A stretch of DNA of 6,333 nt from Thioalkalivibrio sp. GTDB lineage: Bacteria > Pseudomonadota > Gammaproteobacteria > Ectothiorhodospirales > Ectothiorhodospiraceae. Within the stretch, counting starts at the first letter, position 1. Each line of letters starts with the position of its first letter. The notes beneath the pieces were generated by a model. It did no database searches and was not told the origin of the DNA. It worked only from the letters and a program-made list of their open reading frames with translations. Below, one piece after another: positions 1-6,080 of the stretch. The stretch lies in the NCBI GenBank assembly GCA_007120155.1, contig SKOF01000352.1:1-6333 (forward strand). Reading direction: 5' to 3'. Made by a program: the position numbers and the translations under genes.

Positions 1-1105
1 AGCTGTCAAGCGAACCGGCAAGCTTCTTCTTGATGTCATCCCACTCGGGACGCTGGGCACCGCACGCCTCGACCCACTGGGCGAGTTCATCCTCGGTGGG
101 CGTGTAGAACTGGACACCGGACGCAGCCATCTCCGCCATGGCATAGGCGCGCGAGGCGGGCACCTGCGCCAGGTTCTGCTGGAAGGTCATCTCGCTGGCG
201 AAATCAATGCCTTCCTGCACATCGGCGGGCAGGCCGCGGAACCACTCCAGGTTGCAGGAGTAAACCTGGGAGTCGGGCACCGGCTTGTTGAAGGTGATCC
301 AGGAGAGGATGTCCTTGAAACCGTTGGAATACAGCGCCACCACCGCCGGATCCAGGGCATCGGCCACGCCCTGCTGGATGGCCGACGGCGTCTCCCCCCA
401 GGCCACCGGGGTCGGATTGGCCCCTGCCAGCGTATAGAACTGCTGCAGAATCTCCGAGGCCGGCACGCGGAACTTCACGCCGCGGAGATCCGAGGGGGTC
501 TTCAGCGGAGCGCTCTGCATACCCTTTCTCGCAGCCACGGTACGCGGATCGAGCACCAGGTAGAGGAGGATCTTGAAGCCGCGCTCCTCGGCCTTGGCAT
601 GCACCACGCTCTTCCAGGCGTCGGACGTTACCAGGTTGACGAACTCCTGGTTATAGCCGCACCAGTAGGGGATGTTGATCAGGTCCACCTCGGGCGCGAA
701 CGGAGAGAAATTCGAGATGGAATGTTGTGCGGCCTGGATGGTGTTGCTCTGGACACCCTGTGCCAGTGCCGAACCCATGCCCAACTGGCCCGCCGGGGCG
801 AGGCGCACGTAGACATGCCCGTTGGTGGCATTCTGGATGTTTTCCTTGAGATTGAGCTGCATCAGCGGGTACCAGCGGGTGGCGCCGACGCGGTACTCGG
901 TGGCAAGCGTCATGCGGACCTTCGCGGCACTTTCCCGCGCGCGCTCCTCCTGGGCGGTCTGCGCCGCGGCGGGGCTCGCCAGCAGCCCGCCGGCCCCGGC
1001 CACCACCGCCGCGGTAAACCCGTATTTGCCGCACAGCTCGAAGAATCGCCGGCGCTCCAGCGACTCCGGTGTATCCTGCTCAGTACGATTCCTGTTTTTT
1101 GTCAT
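1..1105 (-). CDS. dctP: TRAP transporter solute-binding protein, DctP family, Tat-exported (C-terminus cut by window edge)
   Basis: Periplasmic receptor of a tripartite ATP-independent periplasmic (TRAP) transporter. It binds a small, probably carboxylate-containing solute and delivers it to a DctQM membrane pair, which should lie beyond the left edge. My translation from ATG 1105 gives 368 codons with no stop, close to the family length, so only a few residues are missing. The N-terminus carries a twin-arginine signal: RRRFF at residues 18-22, a hydrophobic stretch at about 30-43, and a probable cleavage after SPAAA at 48. Mature-domain segments include LAPAGQLGMG (about 102-111), FSPFAPEVDLINIPYWCGYN (about 133-152) and LRGVKFRVP, whose Arg213 matches the Arg that contacts the ligand carboxylate in DctP proteins. 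The start is supported by a GGAGGAGG Shine-Dalgarno at 1115-1122. The first 26 bases overlap the upstream small membrane protein gene. The transported solute cannot be read from the sequence. Confidence 0.93.
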   Translation of the reverse strand, partial: MTKNRNRTEQDTPESLERRRFFELCGKYGFTAAVVAGAGGLLASPAAAQTAQEERARESAAKVRMTLATEYRVGATRWYPLMQLNLKENIQNATNGHVYVRLAPAGQLGMGSALAQGVQSNTIQAAQHSISNFSPFAPEVDLINIPYWCGYNQEFVNLVTSDAWKSVVHAKAEERGFKILLYLVLDPRTVAARKGMQSAPLKTPSDLRGVKFRVPASEILQQFYTLAGANPTPVAWGETPSAIQQGVADALDPAVVALYSNGFKDILSWITFNKPVPDSQVYSCNLEWFRGLPADVQEGIDFASEMTFQQNLAQVPASRAYAMAEMAASGVQFYTPTEDELAQWVEACGAQRPEWDDIKKKLAGSLDS

Positions 1106-1379
1106 GACTACCGTCCTCCTCCAGGGGTTGCGGATCCGGTGGCTTGGCACCGGCCTGCCGTTCCGCCGCAAGCGCGGCGATCACGAAAAAGGTGGCTGAG
1201 CCGAAAAGAAGCAGAAACTCGGGTACCCGGGCAAGGCGTAGGCCGGGATCCCAGCCGAAGGCGGGCGCGAACCGTCCGTACAGGACATTGAGAAGAAACG
1301 TCAGGATAGCGAGGAAACTCGCCGTAAGCGCCAGGGCGACGAGCCATGAGCGCGCCCGATAATGTCCGTCGGATCCCAT
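1080..1379 (-). CDS. Small two-helix membrane protein of unknown function, first gene of the TRAP operon
   Basis: I do not recognise the family. From ATG 1379 the product is 99 residues with two predicted membrane segments (about 12-34, rich in L/A/F, and about 54-73, beginning EFLLLFGSATFF). A charged, proline-rich C-terminal tail follows, with PPDPQP at about 80-85. It is too short and has too few helices to be a normal DctQ subunit, which has four. Its stop (1080-1082) lies inside the following dctP gene, a 26-bp overlap, and the dctP ribosome-binding site lies inside it, so the two are probably translationally coupled. An upstream in-frame TTG at 1403 would add 8 residues, but it abuts a strong hairpin; the ATG is preferred although its Shine-Dalgarno is weak. 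Coding support comes from the clear two-helix pattern, the overlap and the promoter upstream. It could be an accessory or assembly factor for the TRAP transporter; this is inference. Confidence 0.7.
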   Translation of the reverse strand: MGSDGHYRARSWLVALALTASFLAILTFLLNVLYGRFAPAFGWDPGLRLARVPEFLLLFGSATFFVIAALAAERQAGAKPPDPQPLEEDGSHDKKQESY

Positions 1380-1404
1380 CTGGTCTCTACACCACGGGTT
1401 CAAA

Positions 1405-1436
1405 CCGGCATCCGTTCACCGGCGCCCGGATGCCGG
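1405..1436 (-). repeat. Perfect 10-bp inverted repeat (leader hairpin) upstream of the TRAP operon
   Basis: Arm CCGGCATCCG at 1405-1414 and its exact reverse complement CGGATGCCGG at 1427-1436 enclose a 12-base loop. With the proposed promoter at 1488-1516, this hairpin falls in the 5' leader, 25 bases before the ATG at 1379. No run of T follows it in the transcribed direction, so it is not a standard intrinsic terminator. It may affect leader stability or ribosome access; that is inference. Confidence 0.6.
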
Positions 1437-1485
1437 ATCCGCAGGACAAGACATGGATGCATTTGAACAAGGCCCAAGATCGCAA

Positions 1486-1499
1486 TTATTTTAAAATAA
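1486..1499. promoter_or_regulatory. 14-bp AT-only palindrome over the -10 box, possible operator
   Basis: The sequence TTATTTTAAAATAA is a perfect 14-bp palindrome covering the proposed -10 hexamer and the end of the spacer. A dimeric repressor bound here would block RNA polymerase. It may also simply be a low-melting promoter element that is symmetric by chance, since A/T-only sequence forms palindromes easily. Confidence 0.35.
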
Positions 1500-1516
1500 G
1501 GAATGCTGCGTATCAA
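1488..1516 (-). promoter_or_regulatory. Sigma-70-type promoter for the TRAP operon
   Basis: On the minus strand TTGATA (1516-1511, five of six matches to TTGACA) is followed by a 17-base spacer and TAAAAT (1493-1488, five of six matches to TATAAT). Transcription would start near 1481, giving a leader of about 100 bases before the ATG at 1379. This AT-rich patch stands out against GC-rich surroundings and is the best promoter match I could find by eye in the window. Confidence 0.6.
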
Positions 1517-1711
1517 AAATGGGGTTGATCTTCATCTTATAGTCGGTATCGGAGACTCGTGCAAGTCATGCGGCGGGAGACGATCGAAGACCGGCGCCGG
1601 AAGCACGAGGGTCTGCCCCCATGCAGCCAATCCGTCCGTCGGAACGCACCGCCCAACCGGAATCACCCCATCGCGCCGCCGCCTCAGCCAGGGGCACCCG
1701 AGGCGTCCGCA
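1517..1711. other. Intergenic region between the VTT gene stop and the TRAP promoter
   Basis: I see no supportable gene here; together with the leader and promoter it makes a gene-free stretch of about 330 bases. It contains a possible hairpin at 1681-1704 (outer arms GCCTC/GAGGC, with extra GG/CC pairing inside), eight bases past the VTT gene stop, with no T run after it. It also contains a 10-bp palindrome CCGGCGCCGG at 1591-1600. Neither is a convincing terminator. Plus-strand open frames across this region run antisense to the VTT gene and have no ribosome-binding site that I can see. Confidence 0.5.
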
Positions 1712-2389
1712 TCAGGGGTTCACGAGCCAGTTCCATACCCGGTGCGTGACAACCCAGGCGCCCACGCCAATCACGGCTGCAGCCACCATCAATATCGCCG
1801 CCTCACCGGCGGTGGGCATACGCCCCAGCTGCAGCAGGACGTGCGTCGCGGCGACCACCACGACCGTGGGCGGGACGATTCCGATGGCCGTGCCAAGCAG
1901 AAAGTGCCGGAACCTGATGTGCGTGGTCCCCGCGGCCAGGTTGATGATCGTCTGGGAGACAATCGGGACCATGTTGATGACGATCATGCTGACGACACCG
2001 CGCTTGGCCAGGGATCGGCTCAGCTGTTTCATGCGGGTCCCGGACAGCCGCCGAACCGGACGCCGCCCGAGGTAGCGTCCGATCATGTATCCGATCACCG
2101 CCCCCAGGAGGGTGCCCAGGTAGACGACCGCGAAACCCAGCCAGGGTCCCAGTGCGATGACGCCGACAGGCACGAGCAGCAGCTGCGGGATGGCCAGCTG
2201 CTGGCCGACAACGACGCCCGCGAGAATCGCCCAGGGAAGCCACGGCCTGTCCGCGAACCGCCCCGCCATCTCCTGCAGCCGCGCCAGCTGCCAATTGTCG
2301 TCGCTCGCAATCATCCCCCACATCAGGGCCAGCGCCAGCAGCACGATCAGGACTGCCAGCAGGATTACGGCCCGAAGACGAACAGACAT
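1712..2389 (-). CDS. VTT-domain (TVP38/TMEM64-like, SNARE-associated) inner membrane protein
   Basis: A 225-residue polytopic membrane protein of the VTT/DedA superfamily, whose members are linked to lipid scrambling or transport and membrane homeostasis. There is an N-terminal helix at about 7-27, then the VTT core. The core includes QQLAIPQLLLVPVGVIALGP (about 63-82), the small-residue segment LGTLLGAVIGYMIGRYLGRR (91-110), INMVPIVSQTIINLAAG (138-154) and IRFRHFLLGTAIGIVPPT (158-175), and a final helix at about 198-215. The last part resembles the VTT domain often found fused to phospholipase D-like proteins; here it stands alone. The ATG at 2389 is chosen because AAGGGCGGG lies just upstream; a TTG at 2407 would add six residues. 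Where many family members have R-L-x-P-x-x-P, this protein reads N-M-V-P-I-V-S. It lies 132 bases after the methyltransferase gene and may share its transcript. The family call is firm; the function is general. Confidence 0.88.
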   Translation of the reverse strand: MSVRLRAVILLAVLIVLLALALMWGMIASDDNWQLARLQEMAGRFADRPWLPWAILAGVVVGQQLAIPQLLLVPVGVIALGPWLGFAVVYLGTLLGAVIGYMIGRYLGRRPVRRLSGTRMKQLSRSLAKRGVVSMIVINMVPIVSQTIINLAAGTTHIRFRHFLLGTAIGIVPPTVVVVAATHVLLQLGRMPTAGEAAILMVAAAVIGVGAWVVTHRVWNWLVNP

Positions 2390-2521
2390 TGCGAACCCGC
2401 CCTTCAATAGCGAGAAGAGATTTCCCTTGCCCTCACCGAACCCCCGGGCACGATGCGGACACCCTCCGTGGATCGCCTGATCGGGATGGCGCCGGTGCCC
2501 ACAGCGGATCCGCGGAACGCC

Positions 2522-3133
2522 TCATTGCCGACACAGCCGGTACCAGTGCTCGTCCGGCCTCATGATCATTTGCAGCACCTTCGGCAATCGAAAATGAGAC
2601 GCTTCCACATGAGTGATCTTCCATCCGGGAAACGCGCCCTCGATTTCTTCACGGGTGGCACCGCGTATCAACGGCCTGACGCGCCTGGGCCAGACCAGCA
2701 GCATCACCGTGGCATCAGGTGCAGCGACCGCGTCGATCTCACGGCCCATAGCCTGCTGCCGATCCGTATCAAAATCGTGAAAGGTACCCGTGTCGAGCAC
2801 CAACCGGAACCCCGCCCCGACACCGGAGGCACGCAACGCGGTGACATCGCCCTCGACGAGCCTCATCTCCACGCCGGCCTGCCGGATGCGCTCCCGTGCG
2901 CGATCCAGGGCCTTTGCAACATTGTCTATTCCGGTTACCTGCCATCCGCGCCTCGCCAACTGGATACCCCATATTCCACTCCCGGTACCCAGGTCGAGTG
3001 CGGGGCCGAAGGGAGGGGTCCGTCCGCTCTCCTCGCGTTCCATCAGTTCGCAGAATCTGTTGACGAACGCCGGATCGGCGGCGGCGTCCTCCCACGGGTG
3101 GAACCCGACCGAGTAGGCAAACTGGTAGTTCAT
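2522..3133 (-). CDS. Class I SAM-dependent methyltransferase
   Basis: A soluble, cytoplasmic 203-residue enzyme with a Rossmann-fold methyltransferase domain. Motif I is ALDLGTGSG at 45-53 (glycine-rich SAM loop). The acidic end of strand 2 is VTGID with Asp70, expected to bind the ribose hydroxyls. Motif II is EGDVT at 94-98, and LVLDTGTFHDF at 111-121 is the strand-4 region. The DTGTFH segment recalls the small TehB/thiopurine-methyltransferase-like group, but I cannot name the acceptor. The length suits a single-domain enzyme. The ATG at 3133 has a near-perfect AGGAGGT five bases upstream, which fixes the start. A 306-base gap separates it from the UspA gene, so it may have its own promoter, though none is clear. 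A long open frame on the opposite strand (2453-3211) is its antisense shadow. Confidence 0.9.
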   Translation of the reverse strand: MNYQFAYSVGFHPWEDAAADPAFVNRFCELMEREESGRTPPFGPALDLGTGSGIWGIQLARRGWQVTGIDNVAKALDRARERIRQAGVEMRLVEGDVTALRASGVGAGFRLVLDTGTFHDFDTDRQQAMGREIDAVAAPDATVMLLVWPRRVRPLIRGATREEIEGAFPGWKITHVEASHFRLPKVLQMIMRPDEHWYRLCRQ

Positions 3134-3293
3134 GGCGACCTCCTGTGCAATTCGTTATCAGGGAATCACACGGTCCACGAGCACCAACTCGCAGCTCAAT
3201 CCATAGATTAGATGGAATCCACGTCACTCGCACCGCCCGGAACGGGCATGCCGCATCACGCATTGCGCACCTGCAGCATACCCCTGCGGACGG

Positions 3294-3310
3294 CACCCGG
3301 AAGCCGGGTG
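3294..3310 (-). repeat. Small perfect hairpin, 7-bp arms with 3-base loop
   Basis: CACCCGG and CCGGGTG flank the loop AAG. It is stable for its size and lies about 130 bases past the UspA stop. No T run follows in the direction of transcription, so a role as intrinsic terminator is doubtful; it could be an RNA 3'-end stabiliser or chance. Confidence 0.35.
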
Positions 3311-3380
3311 GCGCGGGATCGTCAAGGTCGCAGCAATCCATCGGCGGTGGGGGGGGTACAACGGTCACGTCACGGAACGA

Positions 3381-3414
3381 CAGCGGCCTGCATGCGGATC
3401 CGGGCAAGCCGCTG
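3381..3414 (-). repeat. Inverted repeat, 7-bp arms with 20-base loop, just past the UspA stop
   Basis: CAGCGGC at 3381-3387 and GCCGCTG at 3408-3414 are exact reverse complements. The structure begins 25 bases downstream of the UspA stop codon on the minus strand. The loop is long and no T run follows, so it is at best a weak candidate for an RNA 3'-end structure. Confidence 0.25.
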
Positions 3415-3439
3415 GCTCCAGGTCGAGGACTACTTGGGC

Positions 3440-3907
3440 TCAGCGAATGACCAGTACCGGGCACTCGGCATGATGCAGCACACGCTGGGTGGTACTGCCC
3501 ATCAGAATCTCCTTGACCTGGGAAAGTCCCCGGCGTCCCATGATGATCATGCCGCCCGTGACACCGCCGGCATGATCGAGAATCGCCTTGGCCGGCTCGC
3601 CTGCGATGGTCTTCTCCTCCACCGATACTGATGTCTCGCCGATGGCCTTGCGTGCGGCTTCGAAGGCGGTCTTTGAGTAGCTGTTGCGCAGCTTCTCGAA
3701 TCCCTCCGGCGAGAAGTGCTCCAGGTCCTTTCGGCTGGCCCCTTCTCCGGGCCAGCCGAACATGTCGAGCGGCGATTCCGGAAAGGCAAAGAGCAGGCGC
3801 ACGGGCACCCCCAGCTTGTCGGCCAGCCGGGTGGCGTAGGTGGCGGCGGCATTGGCGTTCCGCGACCCGTCCACGGGCACCAGTAGAATATCGGGCAAAT
3901 CGGTCAT
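3440..3907 (-). CDS. Universal stress protein, UspA family, nucleotide-binding type
   Basis: A cytoplasmic 155-residue single Usp domain. These proteins form dimers, and those with the glycine motif bind ATP; they are typically made under starvation, oxidative or respiratory stress. The N-terminal strand ILLVPVDGS (7-15) carries the conserved Asp13. The C-terminal nucleotide motif G-x2-G-x9-G-S/T is intact: G124, G127, then G137-S138, in GRRGLSQVKEILMGS. The protein ends with CPVLVIR, the usual final strand of the fold. The ATG at 3907 is chosen because it begins the family's usual N-terminus and has GGAG six bases upstream. The frame stays open far upstream (to 4843), but that part is an off-frame reading of the permease gene, not a fusion. 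It follows the permease gene after 149 bases and may be co-transcribed with it. Confidence 0.93.
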   Translation of the reverse strand: MTDLPDILLVPVDGSRNANAAATYATRLADKLGVPVRLLFAFPESPLDMFGWPGEGASRKDLEHFSPEGFEKLRNSYSKTAFEAARKAIGETSVSVEEKTIAGEPAKAILDHAGGVTGGMIIMGRRGLSQVKEILMGSTTQRVLHHAECPVLVIR

Positions 3908-4056
3908 ATCGGTCTCCAGAGTCGGTGAATGACTGTGCATTCCAGCCGGGGCAATCGGTGCATGGCTGAGTTTAGCCCATGACATGCGCTTGAGGGTTGA
4001 CCCAGCGCATCCTTGTCCCGTTCCGGTGAAGCAAGGCGCGGCGCGCCGATCCCGGT

Positions 4057-4833
4057 TCAACTCTTGAGCCGATACCCCGTGCGGAAGATCCCCCACACCA
4101 GCAGGAGCCCAAGCCCGATCAGGCCGGACACCACGGCAAGACTGATCCCCATGGACACGTCGCCGCTGCCATGGAAAGTCCAGCGAAATCCGCTGATCAC
4201 ATAGACAACCGGGTTGAACAGGCTTACCGTGCGCCAGGCGCCCGGCAGCATGTCGATGGAGTAGAAGGCACCGCCCAGGAAGGTGAGTGGCGTGACAATC
4301 AGCATGGGCACGAACTGCAGTTCCTCGAAACCCCGGGCCCAGATGCCGATAATGAAGCCCGCCAGGCTGAATGCCACCGCGACCAGTACCAGATAGAAGA
4401 GCATCCAGCCCGGGTACAGCACCTGGACCGGCATGAACAGACTTGCCGTGAGCAGAATCAGCAGTCCGAGCAGGACCGACTTGGTGGCCGCCGCCCCCAC
4501 GTATGCCAGCACGATCTCCACCGCAGAGACCGGTGCGGAAAGCAGTTCGTAGATGGTCCCGGTGAACTTCGGCATGTGAATGCCGAAAGATGCATTGTTG
4601 AGACTCTCCGTGAACACGGTCAGCATGATCAGACCGGGCACGATGAAGGCTCCGTAGGTCACTCCATCCACCTCGCCCATCCGCCCGCCGATCGCGGCGC
4701 CGAACACGACGAAGTAAAGCACCGTGGTGATCACGGGGGTGGCGAGGCTCTGCCAAAGCGTACGAGCGAAACGCGTCATCTCGAAGCGGTAGATAGCCCG
4801 CACGCCATGGATATTGAACTGCGTGGCGTTCAT
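4057..4833 (-). CDS. yadH: ABC-2 type exporter permease, YadH-like
   Basis: A 258-residue inner membrane protein with about six hydrophobic helices (roughly 30-48, 60-76, 108-130, 143-166, 175-193 and 228-250). It is the membrane half of an ABC-2 exporter, pairing with the ATPase encoded just upstream. The family hallmark is seen in the second half: TPLTFLGGAFYSIDMLP (181-197) followed by LFNPVVYVISGFRW (205-218). The N-terminal cytoplasmic stretch up to about residue 30 and the loop SFGIHMPKFTGTIYELLSAP (82-101) also match the family. The ATG at 4833 overlaps the ATPase stop codon as ATGA, showing translational coupling. The pair closely resembles E. coli YadGH, for which I know of no firmly established substrate, so the substrate is left open. 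Confidence 0.93.
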   Translation of the reverse strand: MNATQFNIHGVRAIYRFEMTRFARTLWQSLATPVITTVLYFVVFGAAIGGRMGEVDGVTYGAFIVPGLIMLTVFTESLNNASFGIHMPKFTGTIYELLSAPVSAVEIVLAYVGAAATKSVLLGLLILLTASLFMPVQVLYPGWMLFYLVLVAVAFSLAGFIIGIWARGFEELQFVPMLIVTPLTFLGGAFYSIDMLPGAWRTVSLFNPVVYVISGFRWTFHGSGDVSMGISLAVVSGLIGLGLLLVWGIFRTGYRLKS

Positions 4834-5813
4834 TTTCTCTCACTCACCAGATTGACAAAGATCTCCTCAAGGGAACTCTGCCGTGTATTGAGGTCGCGGA
4901 ACTCGATGCCCAGTTCACCCATACTGCGCAGCAGGGCCGGGATACAGGCCTGTTCCTCGTCGGCGCCGAACGTAAGCTCGAGCTCGCTGCCGTCGTTGTT
5001 CAGCGTCAGGTCCCAACCGGCCAGCGTCGCGGGAATGCCCGGGAGCGGCGACTGCAGATGCAGGGTCAGCTGCTTCTTGCCGAGTTTTGCCATCAGGGCC
5101 TGTTTGTCCTCCACCAGGATCAGCTTGCCCTTGTGGATCACCCCCACCCGCTCGGCCATCTCCTCGGCCTCTTCAATGTAGTGCGTGGTGAGAATGACGG
5201 TGACACCGGTGTCGCGCAGTCTGCGCACCAGCGCCCACATGTCACGGCGAAGTTCCACATCGACGCCTGCGGTGGGCTCGTCCAGGAACAGCACGGCCGG
5301 CTCGTGGGCCAGCGCCTTGGCGATCAGCACCCGCCGCTTCATGCCGCCGGAGAGCGTCATGATCTCCTCGTTACGCTTGTCCCACAGGGACAGGTCACGC
5401 AGCACCCGCTCCAGGTACGCAGCATCGGGTGCGAGCCCGAAGAGCCCACGGCTGAACCGGACCGTATCCCACACGGTCTCGAACATGTCCGTGTGCAATT
5501 CCTGGGGCACCAGTCCGACCATGGAACGCGTGATGCGATACTCCCGAATGATGTCGTGGCCGCCAACGAGGATACGGCCCGCGCTAGGATTGACGATGCC
5601 GCAGACGATACTGATCAGCGTCGTCTTGCCGGCGCCGTTGGGGCCGAGAAGCGCGAAGATCTCGCCGCGGCGGATCTCGAGATCGATGCCGCTGAGGGCC
5701 CGCAGGCCGGAGCCGTAGATCTTGTCGAGGCCGCGCACCGAGATGACGGGTTGCGTGTCCCCGGCCGATGCCTCCGGCACGCGCACGCCCGACAGGGCAC
5801 CCTGCTCGCTCAC
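4830..5813 (-). CDS. yadG: ABC exporter ATP-binding protein, YadG-like
   Basis: The ATPase that drives export through the downstream permease, at the cytoplasmic face of the inner membrane. From GTG 5813 it has 327 residues, close to YadG. All nucleotide-binding motifs are intact: Walker A GPNGAGKTT (57-65), Q-loop Gln104 in LVPQE, signature LSGGMKRR (154-161), Walker B VLFLDEP (174-180), D-loop AGVD (182-185) and H-loop His211 in LTTHY. The LSGGMKRR signature, the preceding LWDKRNE segment and the C-terminal LEEIFVNLV segment match YadG. The start is uncertain. The frame stays open to a TTG at 5900, with ATGs at 5870 and 5852, but only the GTG at 5813 has a strong AAGGAGG at ideal spacing and gives a family-like N-terminus. 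The stop overlaps the permease start (ATGA). An outer membrane factor gene ends 267 bases upstream, but separate transcription is likely given the repeat between them. Confidence 0.94.
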   Translation of the reverse strand: MSEQGALSGVRVPEASAGDTQPVISVRGLDKIYGSGLRALSGIDLEIRRGEIFALLGPNGAGKTTLISIVCGIVNPSAGRILVGGHDIIREYRITRSMVGLVPQELHTDMFETVWDTVRFSRGLFGLAPDAAYLERVLRDLSLWDKRNEEIMTLSGGMKRRVLIAKALAHEPAVLFLDEPTAGVDVELRRDMWALVRRLRDTGVTVILTTHYIEEAEEMAERVGVIHKGKLILVEDKQALMAKLGKKQLTLHLQSPLPGIPATLAGWDLTLNNDGSELELTFGADEEQACIPALLRSMGELGIEFRDLNTRQSSLEEIFVNLVSERK

Positions 5814-5826
5814 CCGATCCTCCTTG
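5814..5826 (-). promoter_or_regulatory. Strong ribosome-binding site that decides the yadG-like start
   Basis: The minus strand reads CAAGGAGGATCGG directly before GTG at 5813, with AAGGAGG at 5825-5819 and five bases to the start codon. The upstream in-frame ATG at 5870 has no comparable site and the one at 5852 has only GGAAG. This favours the shorter GTG-initiated protein. Confidence 0.65.
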
Positions 5827-5912
5827 CTCCGAAATGCGTCTCGCAATGCCATTGTGTCAGCTTCCGTCATGAAAATCCGGTACGGCGCCCCGGCACTCAA
5901 GGACGTCTTCTA

Positions 5913-5981
5913 TCGCAAGGCCGCGAAGCACGCAAAGAAGAGCCTTCAACGAATACCGTTGCGTGCCTCGCGGCTTTGCGA
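5913..5981. repeat. Long imperfect inverted repeat, probable dispersed intergenic palindrome
   Basis: The arms at 5913-5935 and 5959-5981 are 23 bases each. They pair throughout except at two positions (5919/5975 and 5927/5967), each a G-U wobble on one strand and a mismatch on the other. The spacer is 23 bases. Left-arm text is CGCAAGGCCGCGAAGCACGC and the right arm contains GCGTGCCTCGCGGCTTTGCG. The wording resembles the palindromic intergenic repeats built on CTTTGCG/CTTCGCG units that I recall from proteobacterial genomes. The copy number cannot be judged from one window. It lies 100 bases past the outer membrane factor stop and could end or stabilise that transcript, though no T run follows. 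Confidence 0.65.
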
Positions 5982-6080
5982 GAGATCTGGCACGGTGTCC
6001 GCTCAGACCCGCCCGTGCGAGCACCGAGTTGCCGAGCCGGCGCCGGGGTAACGCACGACACCGCCTGTACCGCAGCGCTA

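Larger units (their letters stand above)
3134..3439. other. Intergenic region between the UspA gene and the methyltransferase gene
   Basis: No supportable gene in 306 bases; the open frames here lack a recognisable protein and a ribosome-binding site. It contains the methyltransferase Shine-Dalgarno at 3138-3144, a G8 run at 3349-3356, and two small hairpins (3294-3310 and 3381-3414, listed separately). I found no convincing -35/-10 pair for the methyltransferase; the part near 3190-3215 is relatively AT-rich and is the likeliest place. Confidence 0.5.

Noticed and set aside
599..1291. A 230-codon plus-strand open frame and other frames across 599-1199
   Set aside because: They lie over the TRAP binding protein gene, which reads through the region with a Tat signal and family motifs.
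1441..1530. Sigma-54 (-24/-12) promoter for the TRAP operon
   Set aside because: No GG-N10-GC pair in a TGGCAC-N5-TTGC context was found in this region on the minus strand; the sigma-70 match is better.
1681..1704. Hairpin just after the VTT gene stop as an intrinsic terminator
   Set aside because: The outer stem has only five pairs with imperfect inner pairing, and no T run follows on the minus strand.
1559..2410. A 283-codon plus-strand open frame rich in Q, H, D, P and R
   Set aside because: This composition is typical of the antisense of a hydrophobic membrane protein gene in GC-rich DNA; the VTT protein on the minus strand is the real gene.
2453..3211. A 252-codon plus-strand open frame
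   Set aside because: It is antisense to the methyltransferase, which has clear SAM-binding motifs and a strong Shine-Dalgarno.
4035..4050. GC-rich palindrome CGGCGCGCCG region just past the permease stop as a terminator
   Set aside because: It is self-complementary but has essentially no loop and no following T run; such strings are common in GC-rich DNA.
3440..4843. A 467-codon open frame suggesting a fusion of an N-terminal domain with UspA
   Set aside because: The upstream part is an off-frame reading of the permease gene, low in hydrophobic pattern and rich in R/H/G. UspA has its own ATG with a ribosome-binding site at 3907.
4171..5181. A 336-codon open frame on the plus strand
   Set aside because: It is antisense to both ABC genes, which have complete, conserved motifs; its translation shows no recognisable family.
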